From: Cladobotryum mycophilum | Taxonomy: Eukaryota > Ascomycota > Sordariomycetes > Hypocreales > Hypocreaceae | DNA length: 64,000 nt | NCBI GenBank assembly: GCA_036429605.1 | Contig: CM071589.1 | Location: forward strand, 4,712,001 to 4,776,000 | Reading direction: 5' to 3' | Part shown: positions 1 to 12,172 of the stretch, in pieces | Numbering within the stretch: the stretch's first letter is position 1 | Layout of the letters: each line of letters starts with the position of its first letter | The notes under the pieces: generated by a model | What the model saw: the letters and a program-made list of their open reading frames with translations, nothing else | Told to the model about the DNA's origin: nothing | Databases searched by the model: none | Position numbers and translations under genes: made by a program

Positions 1-1182
1 AGTTCGCAATCCGCTGAAGGGCCTCCGGACTTGGACGGAGGAGCAAGAGTTTTTGCAAGAGGGGATCAGCAAGTACGGCAACAAGCTGATTTGGTAGCTC
101 AATCTTGTCCATGTGCTGCACAAAGCTAGAGACATTCTCAATCTCTTCCAAGGTTACCGACTCCTGTTTCTGCAATCAGTTCATGATCATACGGATTAAG
201 AGTTCTACTATATTACCTCTGTTACATGGGAAGTATGGACCGTCGGAACTACTTTGCTTCTCTGCATCCGATTGACTGGGCGGTTTACTCGAAAGCCATC
301 ATGAGGTCGGAATGCGTTCTGCTCGGTTTGTTGGATGTGAGCATCTTGTATCTCTTGAAGCCTTTCACGCCATGACGGATCTGGGTGCTGAATTTTGTTA
401 GTCAAGATCACAGTCTCACCTCGGATACCATCTTACCTTGAAAGCGGAGGCTTTACCTCGAACTGCTTCCCCGACAATAATCTCAGGGTAATAGTCTTTG
501 AAGACCCTGAGCAAACCCACAAGACTGGGGTCATTGCCTGTTTGCCTCGATAGTTTCAGACTAGATAGTCGGATTAGTCAAAATTATTGTTTTACGTGAG
601 CTTAGTCAAGTGCTTGACTCACAGTGCCTGGATTCTGAATGGTCTGACATGCTTTCTGCGCGTTATCAGGGCTAAAATGTGACAGAGTTGGGGTCTGATA
701 GCTGCCGTATCAAGCAAGTTAAAAAGTACAGAATAGGCTCGCGAGAGCACTGACTGGGTCTCGAGCACATGATGAATCATAACGAGCCACTTTAGGAGCG
801 CAGCCTGAAGGTTCAATGAGGGTTTGAGCTTCCCGTGGCCCAGTGAGCCGATAACGCGAAGCACCACATCGGAAGACACTCTAGTTGCAGGATATAGATT
901 TCTGATGACGGCCGCTAGGCTGGCTTGATCAAGGTGACTTGGCGTGACAACAAGGTCGACTAGGTCATTGAGTGAGCCTGGTAGAAGCCCTCTATCATAA
1001 GTCAGAGATGCCAGGCTGGCCACTGTGGGCTTGATATTCGTCGCACGCGACTTGGCAGGAGTCTTGGAGGCTGGATCGGGCGAATTAGATACGTGGAGGA
1101 TGATTTTGATATTGAAGGGTGGCTTACCGATGATTACATCCTGGATGAGCGCGTCAATACCGTCATCATCTGAGGAGGCCAT
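1..1182 (-). CDS. CENP-I/Mis6-type inner kinetochore protein, N-terminal part (runs off the left edge)
   Basis: Likely kinetochore subunit of the CENP-I/Mis6 (yeast Ctf3) family, which sits at centromeric chromatin as part of the constitutive centromere network. Exons: 1182-1128, 1070-623, 560-437, 387-217 and 169-1 (open at the window edge); all junctions are GT..AG and keep phase. The start is the ATG at 1182, followed by an acidic MASSDDD. Family-like features are the segment with GSLGHGKLKPS then LLKWLV (coding exon 2), a CHILALITRR-like stretch with PFRIQAL after it, and KDYYPEIIVGEAVRG in exon 3. The first intron (57 nt) is a multiple of three and would also be open if unspliced; its CTAAT branch-like site supports splicing. 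The 3' part of the gene lies outside the window. Family assignment is from the pattern of conserved segments, not from a search. Confidence 0.8.
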
Positions 1183-1206
1183 TCTCCTGATATTGCTACT
1201 CGTCAC

Positions 1207-4200
1207 TCAGACCAAGCCGGAATATAAATTTCCACAACTAAATTAGCAACACGTTCCGAGATACAGATGTGATCTATGGCTTGAGTGGCCGTAGTCGGCA
1301 GGTAGTCTGGGCAAGCTGAGAAGTAAATCGATGATGGTGTTTGAATGGAACTTGTCTCGTTATGGTTGGCTTTTCGGCGCGTGCCACGGATATGTGTGGA
1401 GCGCGTTGTGGGTTTAGGTCACCGAGAAGACCGACCGTAGCTCTCAGGCCCAACCAAAGCCGGCGCCGGTCACCGAGATGGTGAGTTTAGCCACCGTTTG
1501 AGAATTGGAGTCGGACGGCCGGGGATCAGGCCCAACAATTTGCAGCTGCACACGGGATTGGCAAGTCTCGCACGAGATTGAACTCGTGGCTTTCAGCAAT
1601 ATGCAGGCACGGGACAGCGAGTCCACCTTGTACAAGAAGTAGATGTAGTGATGACTGTCCTCGGCTTAAGATCTCGATCTCTGTTGGTGCAGAAATAAAT
1701 CAACCTCGAAAAGAACCAATGCGACACTGCGACGTCGTCGTTGGAATGTAGCCTGCATAGACTCCGTATCTCATCCACACACGGGCAGGCGGATTGACGG
1801 GAGCATTCCGTTTTGTTTGTCTCCGTTGGCTCGTGCTTTGAGATGGGCAGATAGATATATTAGGCAAATAGGGCCGTGATGAAACAGAAGCCGCTCATGG
1901 AAAAGAGGACAACTCAATGTGTTTGAAGATTTTGACGCTCAAGTCAAGATGCTGGGCTGGAGGCTGTTGATTGTTGATGATTCCCTCCCTCAGGTTGACT
2001 ACTACTACTTGGGTAGGTACCTAGTACATACCATGGCCTGAGCCTTCCCAAACAAATGGGGAGCACCTCAGTAACCTTTAGCATCGAGATGCTGCAGGTG
2101 CCTGCTAAAGACACACTGTGTGACACACTGTGATTTATATCCGGCTACTGCAGGTACAAACCAACAGGAGAGAGCCTCCCCCATCCATCCATCCATTCAC
2201 TACTAGGTACTGCGACGGAGTACCAGGTCATCCTTCTTCTTACAGAAGACTACCTGTACCTGAAGACACAGAGTTACGGCTGGTGGGAATATGAGGCTGT
2301 ATGTTACTGCCGCAAACACCAAGATGCAGCGGAATGTACCTAACACGACCTATCCGGCATTAATATCGTACAATGTTTAATCTTTACTACATTTATGACT
2401 AACGATATCATTTCTGTAGACACCTAAGGTTAGTAGGTACCTCATAGGTAGTAGCAATACTTTGGTACTTGCATGGGTGTTGCTTGCCGTTTGGGATTAA
2501 AAATAATCATTCATGGCTACAGAGTACAAGCGCTACACACGGAGTACCCACACCCACACCCACACCCTCTCCTCACATTCACCCTCCCTACCTTACCTTA
2601 TCGCCTCAACCTCCAAAGCACAACATCCCCAAAACTCTCACGAGACTGGCTGGCTCGTTTTCGCCTCGCCTCGTCTCATCTCATCTCATCTCATCTCTCC
2701 TCTTGTCTCCTCCTCGCCGCCACACCCTCTTGTTAGTGGACCCGCACAAACTTTATGTCCCTCACATATTCTTAGTATATGTATATGCGCATTCATGTAC
2801 ATCCTGGTTCGCCCTACCTCGTCCCCGACCAGGGCATATCCGCTCACTTCCCGTCTTCCGAAGACCCATCGCCATCACATCTCCCTTCCATCATCCAAGA
2901 CCTTGGATTATGTGGAAGCCAAGGATGAATTCGGCTTTGGCCAATACAAAACAGCGTAATGAATGCACCATCTATTGCATCGTTGTCATTAAATCAATGG
3001 ACCTGCATAAATGACTCCTTGCTTGGTACAGGTAGGTATTATGCATACCTGCCCACCTACCTACCTACCGAGTACTCCGTACATCTTCCAAGTTTCCAAC
3101 TTTCTTCTGGCAGGGCAGGGCAGGGCAAGACAGGACACCCACTTGGATCACTGCGGCATCGTGGCCCTCGCTCACTTCACCCTGGTCCGCGCACCCTTTC
3201 AGTTGCAGTGAGTGGCAGTGAGAGACAAAGTACGGAGTCACTGGCCCATCCATGGCTACCCAAATGACAAGCCGAGTTTTTCTCTACCCCCACGACGACG
3301 CGCCGTGGTAACATTCTTTTGCCACTCTGCCGGGTAAAGCACCATTCAAACACACAGCCAACATGACTAAAGGCCTCACAGACTGGGGCCCATCCAGATG
3401 CGCAAATCAAAGTGGATTCGTGCTGGGTCGTCACGACTACCGTGTGTGCCCGAGAGCGGCATTTATACTACTACCTAGTACTTACCACCCAGCAGCCATT
3501 TACCTGTATATACACATGTCTGCCTATGTGTGTATATTTCTGCAAACTGCATCACGGCCGCTCGACCGGTCAAGAATCAACAAGGCTTTAGTTGACATAT
3601 TCACACCGCAAGCTCCCAGCGAATGGGGCCTGCCCACTACATCAACTAACACCTGCTACACTGAGTCTCCTCCTCACGCAACCTAGCAACGTTTTGGTGG
3701 CTCGGCAGCCCTTTATTTACATGCAAGTACGGAGGAGTACATACACCCAAGTCATGTATACCTGGAACAATGCATGGTGATAAGTACCTAGCCCCGTGGG
3801 CCCTGTCGTCCAACCTGCCACACATGCATTCCAAAGGTCAGGGAAGTATCCATCAATACGTCTTCATGTATCAAAGTGCTTGTGCTTGCTTGTGTAACAA
3901 CAACGCATTGAGCAGTACACATCTATCACCCGAGTCAACAAATCTCCTTCCTCAACGGCAGTTTCTCAGCCTTGGTCAGCCGGGGTGCCCGAGGTCGATC
4001 AACTCTCATATTTGTACCTGTTGAAAATTGTTTTCGGTCAAGCTCGTGGGCACGGGAACCCCCACTGCAAAGTCCATTTTTTCTCCCTTCTTCTACCTAC
4101 CTATTGTACATGTGTCTGATGTCAAGTTTTCTGGGCCCCCTCCATTGTTTAAGGCTGGCTGTCAAACTCTCTTGCGGCTCTCGCTGCATGAGGCCTGAAA

Positions 4201-4638
4201 ATCGCTCCAAAGTGGGTGCTTGAATACTATAGGACATGCAGGAATCCTGGAATGAGTACCTACTTGTAGATTTCATATGCCGGCTCATGGCGGGGGTATA
4301 ATATCATCTCCATTAACCCCTTACAAATAGCCAGTTGCCAACTGGATTTGCGTCTAGGGATCCTGTTCTGGTCATCGTGTGTCATTTTGCTGCCGGTACG
4401 TTAAGGGTGACAAAGTCCACTTGGTGATTCGACACCTTGAGGGGAATGCGACTCTCTTCACGATATTGTTAAGCTTTGAACAGACTTACCGAGCCAACCA
4501 TTTACAGCAAACAGGATCATACTGGTTTTTAGACTCAGGAACACACACACTATCGAATTCGCCTCAGAGGATGCAAATATCCCCCGTTCGAGCCAACGTC
4601 TCTCAGCCGACTATGTCATAAAAAAAGAAGAAGTCAAC
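1207..4638. other. Long intergenic region, no gene recognised
   Basis: About 3.4 kb between the start of the CENP-I-like gene and the GNAT gene. Short open frames exist on both strands, but none has a recognisable domain, codon bias or plausible introns. The region is rich in short words such as GGTACCTA, TACCTACC and copies of ACGGAGTAC/TACTCCGTA (2215, 2539, 3073, 3229). It also contains a CATCT pentamer tract near 2674-2697 and a stretch of CACACCC/CATTCACC-type pyrimidine-rich DNA near 2547-2600. It probably holds the upstream regions of the CENP-I-like gene and of the gene starting at 4639. Confidence 0.6.
2674..2697. repeat. CATCT/TCTCA pentamer tandem repeat
   Basis: Around five copies of a TCTCA/CATCT unit in a pyrimidine-rich intergenic stretch. 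Confidence 0.7.
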
Positions 4639-6404
4639 ATGTCAAATGAAATATACTGGGGCACAGATACTTCGTCTGAGTTTCAAGATTCTGGCAGAAA
4701 CACAACCGCGCTATGGGACTATCAAAACTGCATCCCCATCCACAGGATCCCCGCCGAGGAGAAACCTGTCGTTCTCATAACACCGGTTATAGCGCCCCCA
4801 ATCGATCGAGACCCGAATGACAACAGAGATCCGTTCGAAATTTTGGGACAAGCTCTATCCGCAAGAGACATACCGATCCGACACGTACCATACACAATTA
4901 GCCAAGGCGTGAATGGTATTCATGTGGCTTTCATAAGGCGAGCAAGGGCTGTCATATTTATCATTACCGGTTTCCCGGAGTCTGAGGATGAGGGGCCATC
5001 TCAGCCCAAGCTTGCCGAGTTGGTTGCCAGAATATGCGAGTCTCAGCCGCTCATTATCATAGCTTGCTGTGATGTCACCACCAGGAAGCTACCCGCTGCA
5101 CGCCTCCAGACTGTTGTTCAGACAACTGGATGCTCAAGGGCCGATCTGCAGGCCACGGCAACCCTACTCGTCGACGGGGACTCTGCCTTGATTGACCCGA
5201 GGCCGAGCCTGGCCTATAATACCCCTCCCGACTGGTCGGTGCAGCCCTGGAATGTGGAACGGGACCTGGTGGAAACGTACGAGCTTTGGCGTGCATGCCT
5301 TCCCCGCAAATTTCATCTCAACATATCCGTCCTAGAGTCACTCTTGCGCAGGGATGGATACGCACTTCATTTTACCGTGCGGGAACCTTCGAGGGGAACT
5401 CTGGTAGGCTTTTGCGCCACGTACACTACATTTGCAGACAACTCTGGTGAGGAGCTGGTAGGCTCAGTTGCGACGCTCATCGTACGGGCAGCGTTCCGGA
5501 ACCAGGGGGTAGGTCTGATCCTACACGACGCAGCGACTACCCACCTTCAACGGATACGGGGAGTCGGGCGGCTGCAGCTGGGAACCACGTATCCAAGATT
5601 GCTGTACGGGATGCCGGTGGAAGCTCCCATCGAACCATGGTTTGAGAAACGAGGCTGGCTCATGGATGGACCAGGGCCAGGCAAGGGTCGTCTTATCTCG
5701 GATTGGATACTTCGATTCTCCGACTTGCCGGGCATACAACTAGCATCCGCCGGGCTTGACTTCAAGCGGTGTGATGAATCAAATGCGCACCTGGTGCTGG
5801 ATATAGTGAAGAGCCATCAGTCCGTCAGGAACCCATGCTTCGGCTGGTACGACCAATACGCGCGGACAATGAACAGCGGCCACATGGGGAGCATTATCGT
5901 CGGATATGAGGGGACGATCATTGTTACGACAGCAATCATATTTTGCCCTGCAGATGGCGGTCCCGCGGCATCGGACGTTCCATGGCCGGGGGAGATTGGG
6001 CATGATATTGGTGGAGTCACATGCATCTGCATAAGAGGTACGTGTAGAAAAATCACCAGATCTTGGACCCAAAAGTTTTTTTCTGACATGACAAAAAAAC
6101 CCAGACGACAATCCCGAAATGGTCAGCCGCCGAGACACGGTCGTGATTCGACTACTGCATGCCTGCGTCAGGATGCTGTCTGAGAAAGGCATGTCTGGTA
6201 TGTTTCTCGACGGCGTACGATTTGGCGAGTATAGGCTTGGGACATTTGGTACGTTTATTTATTATTTATTTTTAAATCATTTCTTTTACGATTGCCTGCC
6301 TGGGGAGGGGCTATACTGAAACATGCATGTCTTTTGATATTGACTCTCCGCCATTAGGATTTCGTAGATGGGCCGATTACAGAGATGTTTGGCTACAGCT
6401 ATGA
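4639..6404 (+). CDS. Tandem GNAT-like protein resembling the C-terminal half of fungal GH3 (NagZ-type) N-acetylglucosaminidases
   Basis: Exons 4639-6037, 6105-6248 and 6358-6404 encode about 529 residues. Residues about 25-170 resemble the non-catalytic C-terminal GH3 module of fungal NagZ-type N-acetylglucosaminidases. About 195-350 is a GNAT fold with the acetyl-CoA loop RNQGVG near residue 286. A second GNAT-like half follows (GWYDQY; GGVTCICIR). The last exon ends with GFRRWADYRDVW, a typical end for such proteins, so the 3' end looks intact. The GH3 catalytic barrel, expected to precede these modules by roughly 350-400 residues, is not present upstream in any frame. The ATG has an A at -3 (tcaacATG). 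Intron 1 carries CTGAC before its acceptor. Fungal GH3 proteins with C-terminal GNAT modules are known from the family; a stand-alone copy is unusual. It could be a functional acetyltransferase-like protein or a 5'-truncated paralogue. Confidence 0.7.
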
Positions 6405-7352
6405 CGTCGAAAACACTGACTCGAGCACAAGAACATGCCGAAAAAACCGAAAACTAGCTTTTTACCTTTACCTTTTACTACTACCATACCTTACATACCT
6501 TATCTGCCCGGCCCGTTGCCCGCGGGCTGGCCTGCGGGCCGCAGATCGAAACCGCCATGAGGTTAGAATATATGAGGATTTGATTAGAAACCTGGAACGT
6601 TTCCTTTTTCTCTTTTTCTTTTTCATTCATTCTTTATACAACATGCAGAAGTTAAAAAAGCCCCAAATTTATTATTGAATCATTCCCGCCCCCAGGAAAA
6701 TGAGGCTGGCCAATCAAACGAGGATAAGAAATCAGTGATGAGTTGTAATTGCTAATAAAAGTAATATCTCAACACCGTAATATATCCCACAGCAAGCAGA
6801 GTGCATATGACCCCGTGCCCTAGACAGTATTGTGGGGGCTTGGGCCAAAGGTTGCCCACCCCCTTCTTCTAACGTGAAAACAGATCTTTCTCTCCCTCTC
6901 CCCTCCCTCCCTCCTCTCCACTCACTTCCTGAACGACAACGACGCCTTTTTTGCCTTACTCCATTCGAGTTTTACTTAATATGTTCTAGCATGGGGGTTA
7001 CTACCTAGCTACGCAAAGGCCAAAACATGTGGATTGTGGGAATATATGGATATCTGGCATAAATCCAGAAACAAAAAGGGGGGAGTGGCAAAACAATTAG
7101 GCATAAAATCAAGAAAGAAAGAAAAAAGAAAAAAAGCAACAACTTTTCTTTTTGGTCCAGTTGAAACGATTCCCCCACTCCCTTGTGCTTTGCGCCCTTC
7201 CATTCCCATGTTTTTGTTTGTAAGAGATTCCCAAGCCCCGAAGAAAAAAAAGAAAAGAAAAGAAGAAAAAAACAAGAGTCCCATTAATCATCCCGTATAC
7301 TTACATACATACATACGGCTCGCGCCGTGTTTTGGAGCAAAATATCCCCTTT
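6405..7352. other. Intergenic region between convergent genes
   Basis: Holds the 3' flanks of the GNAT gene and of tuberin. A/T-rich tracts and poly-purine stretches (around 7110-7135 and 7241-7270), a CCCTCCCTCCC tract near 6900 and a CATACATA microsatellite near 7303-7315. No gene is seen. Confidence 0.6.
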
Positions 7353-10300
7353 TCATAATCCTCCCCACTTTGGAAAATCCACAGACTCAACCAAGGAGTC
7401 CAGGCCATTTGGAGGCCCCATCTCCGTGTCGTTGCTTGTGGCTGAGGTGGATAGGACAGACGATCGGTGAGAGGTTTGTTCACTCGTACTCGTGAAGAAT
7501 GTTGCCACGCTAGTTCGGCGCAGGCTGTTGAAACTATCCCTTACACTGCTGCCGGGTCTCGAGGAATCTTGGTACGGTGGCGGCTGTTGTTGCTGTTGCA
7601 GCTGCAGCTGCATAGAGCCTGCACCGAGTGCTGTGGGGGAGGGAGAAGGGGTAAGGGATCCATGCTTTGGCCCATGTCTCTCGCGCAGTCGTTTGATTTC
7701 CCGCAACCGTCCACTCCATGAACTGATGTGCTCTCCCCTTCTCTGTTCCACCATACAAGGGAAAACACAGATGCGTTGAGGGCAAGGAGTCTAATGAAAC
7801 CTGGAAGGGCCTTGAGAGATACCATCTTGGGGTCAGCCGCAGGCGACACTTCCGGGAATCCCGGCTTGCTCATGACCTGCACAGTGTAAAACGTTTGTTT
7901 GTGAGCTGCTTCAGATTTTGCCTCCCTAGTTGCAAGAAACGATGCAGGCGATGCAGGTGTGATGACAATGTTGACAAAGTTGAACTGACTTGGAAAGGTG
8001 TCGAATTTGAAGGGCAATCCTGAATCATTAAAGATGATGTTGACAAAGTCATTGCCGATATGCCTCTTCTTCATAGTGCATTGCGGGTCCCGTTCCAAAT
8101 TTGTAGGCATCTGCGTGGTGACGTGAAAAACAAGTTCAGTCACTCTGTCCCGCCAACAAAAGGTATACTGTCCATCAATGTCATGTTCACGATCCAATCC
8201 TTGCGTATTGAATGTGGCACCTTTAAGCTTGGTCAATGTCCCAAGATTGTTCAAGAATTCAATGTAGTCGCTGCTACCAGACACATTGGCCAAAATCTCC
8301 GTTTCGTGAGTCTGGCCTTCTCCAATATAAATGACACCGACCTTGTGTCCATCCAAACTTGAGTGCCGATCAAAGATTCGGATAGCTCTCTCCGTAGCTT
8401 CGTCATCTGGCAAGGGGATAGGACGCGTGGAATCGACAGACTGAGGAATCGGTGACAAGAGTTGTACAAGTAGGTGGCTGGGCAAGATTGAGTTCGTCGT
8501 TGGTTGTCCCTCTCTTGTGATATCGACATGATTCTCGATCTGGTGAGGTGGAGGAGGTACATACAGCTCGCGAATCGTATAGGCCGAAGTTCCCGATGGC
8601 TGTCTCTTGATGATTTGAGCCCATCCAGACACTGTAGCTTGCTTAATGGTTACGATGCTATTGCCAACCAGCCAGCGTTTCATTGCGATTTCACCAAAGC
8701 GTTCCTGGGCGAAATATGGATCTTCAGCCGATTCATCCACATCCGCATATGTTACCCTCTGCATGAAGTCTATCGATGTGATTGCCTGCTCATCCACACC
8801 TTGGCCTGAGCCATCAACGTCAGCAAAGAGTTTCTTGGCAATCCCTCCGACATGAGCGGCACGGTCGGGCAACTTGAGTGCCAGGAACCAAAATAAAATA
8901 ACATGGTATGCGAGTGCATGGACATATTGTGGAAGGTCGTCCGACGGGTTGTTCTGAGGCAAATCCAAGGCACCCGTGGCCGGTGTGGGAGGTTCGCTGA
9001 CATGGCTGCTTCGGTTGGAACGTCTCTTTTCCCTGGCATACTCCAGATATCGAAAGCAAATTGCAAAGACAGTTTTGAAGTCGTCTTCTCTAAAGTTAAA
9101 GTAGACATGGTGAAGCCGACTAAGACAGGCCAAAAATTCTAAAATATGAATTGAAACAAACGGCTGCGTGATGATGGCTGCCATTTGATTGAGCATCTGG
9201 ACCAGCGATTTACTGGTCGAGAGCGGAAGCTCATGGCAGCATATGGATAGGGCGTGTATGCAACATCTTGCGCATCGCTCCCACGTAGAGATGCCATGGA
9301 CGAATATCCTCACTATTTCATCCTCATCGCTTTTCTGAAAGTGCTCATGATAGCTGAGGATCATTGTCAGACTGTGATAGAGGCAGATTGCTACATCGGC
9401 TCGACGCAGGCCGGAAGCATTCGGTGGCTCTTGGAAGCTGTTCAATCGGATCTGCTCACATATGACCCGACGGAGCTCTTGAATCTGTGGTATTGCATCA
9501 CGGAAAATTGCATGATTGCTGAGCTGCGATGGAAGGTGCACCAAGACAAAACTGTATACTTCCCAATCAGAGCCCCCCTGGAGGATGCTCAGTACAGCAT
9601 CTAGCCAATTTGACATGTTAAGGCTCTCTGTCTTATCTTCCGGATTTTCGCCAGTCGACGCCTCCTCACTTTCACTCTCCTCGGCGACGTGCGACACTAA
9701 AATCGGGCTGATCATGGTTGGCACGACATCCGGCAAGGCTTCAGAATCTGGATATTTCCACATCTGTTGATATTTATGTGCAACAGTCTTCAGACCCGTA
9801 CCACTCGCAGATCGAATTGGCAAGTTCCTTTCGTACAACCGATCTTGTCCGAACGATATTCCGCGAGATGACCGAGACGGGGCACCATGGTCGCCTCTGG
9901 AGAGACGGAGAGTATTGGCCGCTTCCTCGGCTTGTTTTTTTGCGAAGGAAATATCCGTACGGCAAAGGGCAGTAGCAAGAGAACTGGCTTCGACATTGGT
10001 GGTAACAAAGATTCGATGAGCCCAGTCTGCACGAAGTCTAAAGAGAAGTTTCATGGCTGTAAGTCGGGCATCAACCTCGCAGTGTGGCAGTTTCGCAATG
10101 CTGACTAGTGATGTAAAGAGTTTCATACTCTTTTCCTTGTGGAAATTCATCAATCTCAAAAACATACTGGCATAGCCCTTGGTAACGATGTTGGATAGAG
10201 ATTGATCAGTTGGTGAGCTGGACCCATCAATGCCAATGGTCAAACCCGATGGCAACGTAGGTGATGTGATTGGGGATTTGAGCTGGTTGTTAACAACAAT

Positions 10301-12121
10301 CCCCTTGAGGGTATTGACAATGTAATCAAAAAGTTCCATATCGCATGAAGTGACAACCTCAATCATCAAGGCCATCACGGCATCCAACACCAGAACATCC
10401 GTTTCCCCAATGACGTCCTGGAGAATGCTTTTGGCAAGGCGAGGGATAAAATTTTGCTCTCCTCCATCACCCACCAGGTCCACGATCTCATAGGCATCCA
10501 TAATAGTATGCAGGGCGCGTAGTCGTGTATCCGATGATCGGCTGCGATTGCTAAAGAATCCATCAAGGACTAGGGCTAGATTTTCCTCCCATTGTAGATC
10601 CGAGGGAGAACAGCATCTAAATTCTTGGAAGTAGTCCAACACCGTGCAGGCAACGGCATCAGGAAGAAGTTGATGGACATCAGTGAAGAATTTGATGACA
10701 CTCTGTCGGGGGACAAAATCGCCAGATTTTTGCTTGATTATTGTGTCAAGGTGATCAATAAGGGTGAGGACATCTGAGTTTTCTGGTAACTTCCGAGAGC
10801 ACTCAGCCGCCACCTGCAACGCTGCTGACCAGTCCTCCTCGAGAATAAGGCGATGTATGTGCCCTCTCCCGTTTTGATACAGGGTCTGCCCCTTTCCGTT
10901 GTGAAATAGAGAGATGATGAGTTGGAGAACAGAGCCGTAGACTTTGGTTGATAAAGTCGCTTTGAGTGTGTTGGACAGCCCATCAATCAGGAGCGAATAT
11001 GGAATTGCAGGATAACCCTTTTCAGCTGTCTTTGACAGAAGCTTCTGCAGCACGGAAAGAGCACCTCTAATCTCCCTGGTCATATCCTTTTCATTCCCAC
11101 CGTCTGCCGGAAGATTGCGAAGAACATCGAGCAGGATGCGTACTGTGGCCTGTCCATTGTGCGACTTGCAAAAGTTGGCTAAAGTGTGCCAAGACTCTTT
11201 GTGAAGCGTAGGAACCAAGCAAAAGATTGAGCTCAGCACCTGGACGCAGTCTTTGAGCCTGCCGCTAGGGATTGAGCCAAAAGTGACAATGGCATCGATA
11301 ACCGATATGGCAGATCGGAGGTCATCCTCGACACTAGTGCTCATGCAAATATTCAACAAAACATCAATCATACCAGTCACGGACACCTCATTGGCACTGT
11401 TGAAGCTGAATTTGATGACATCCAGAATGAAAGAGAAGAGTTGCGTAAAGTTCTTCTCCTCTCCAGAGGCCGCGGCCTTGCCCCTAGATGAACTCTTTTG
11501 CACCCGAATCCGAGCTGCCCCCCGAGCCGTTTTAGCCGCACCATATGCTTCCTGAAGCCAGCTCGTCAGAAGTGGGAGAAGCTCATAGTCAAATCCAGCT
11601 AGGATACGACCGTGGTTGGTAAGATCGACCAATGCAGCCAATTGCAAGTGGAAATCGTCCGGGTGGGCAGGGGCTGCCACAGTTTGGAAGTACTCCTTGC
11701 GCTCCAAATCTGTCGAAGAAGCATGCTTCACACATTCCGTCAATAGCTCCCATCCAGCTGCTCGAGCCGAGCTCGGTTTTGTGGGCTCAATAAGGTCCTT
11801 GGCAGAATACCATATGTCGAGAACGGGATTGAGTGGGTATTCGGTGATGGTAAACTTCAAGGAACTGGCAGCGACAATACGCTCATTCAGATTGCCATTC
11901 TTCAGAAGTTCGAAGGTATCCAAATGATTCGACGAAAGGCTGCGAGAGCTTGTAGGAGTGGCATTGATAAAATCGGTTCTTGGAAGCGCAGCGGCAGACG
12001 AGGACACGGGCGGCGGAGATTTGGTCGACTTGGAGCCTGTCAGGCCACGAAAGACACTGGCAATGCCACTCGGGCGTATCGAATCGGACGAGGATACATC
12101 ATCTCCAGGTTGTGGGGACAT
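7353..12121 (-). CDS. TSC2: Tuberin (TSC2) homologue, Rap/Ran-GAP domain protein, with a frame break at 7735-7738
   Basis: GTPase-activating protein of the TSC complex, which inactivates Rheb upstream of TORC1. One very long exon reads from 12121 without introns. The N-terminal and central parts are helical-repeat tuberin sequence. The C-terminal Rap-GAP domain is clear: VGVIYIGEGQ, then KKRHIGNDFVNIIFNDSG (the Asn of HIGND matches the catalytic 'asparagine thumb' region), then QFNFVNIVITP. After ALNASVFSLVWWNRE the frame breaks. The conserved continuation (HISSWSGRLREIKRLRER, a polyQ stretch and a serine-rich tail) lies in another frame and ends at 7353. One extra G in the coding-strand GGGG (plus 7735-7738) would join them into about 1589 residues; as read, the first frame instead ends at 7541. 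The first in-frame ATG is at 12121. The open frame extends upstream to TTG 12172 and to possible acceptors (GTACAG ending about 12164, TTATAG about 12228), so a short upstream exon or a 5' UTR intron is possible. Confidence 0.9.
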
Positions 12122-12172
12122 GTGCTCTTCTGGTGGTCTCTTGACCTGGATGACTAGAGGGGACTGTACCAA

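Noticed and set aside
2469..3014. Overlapping 148-181 codon open frames on the plus strand
   Set aside because: They are translated CACACCC/CATCT low-complexity DNA read in several frames at once, with no domain.
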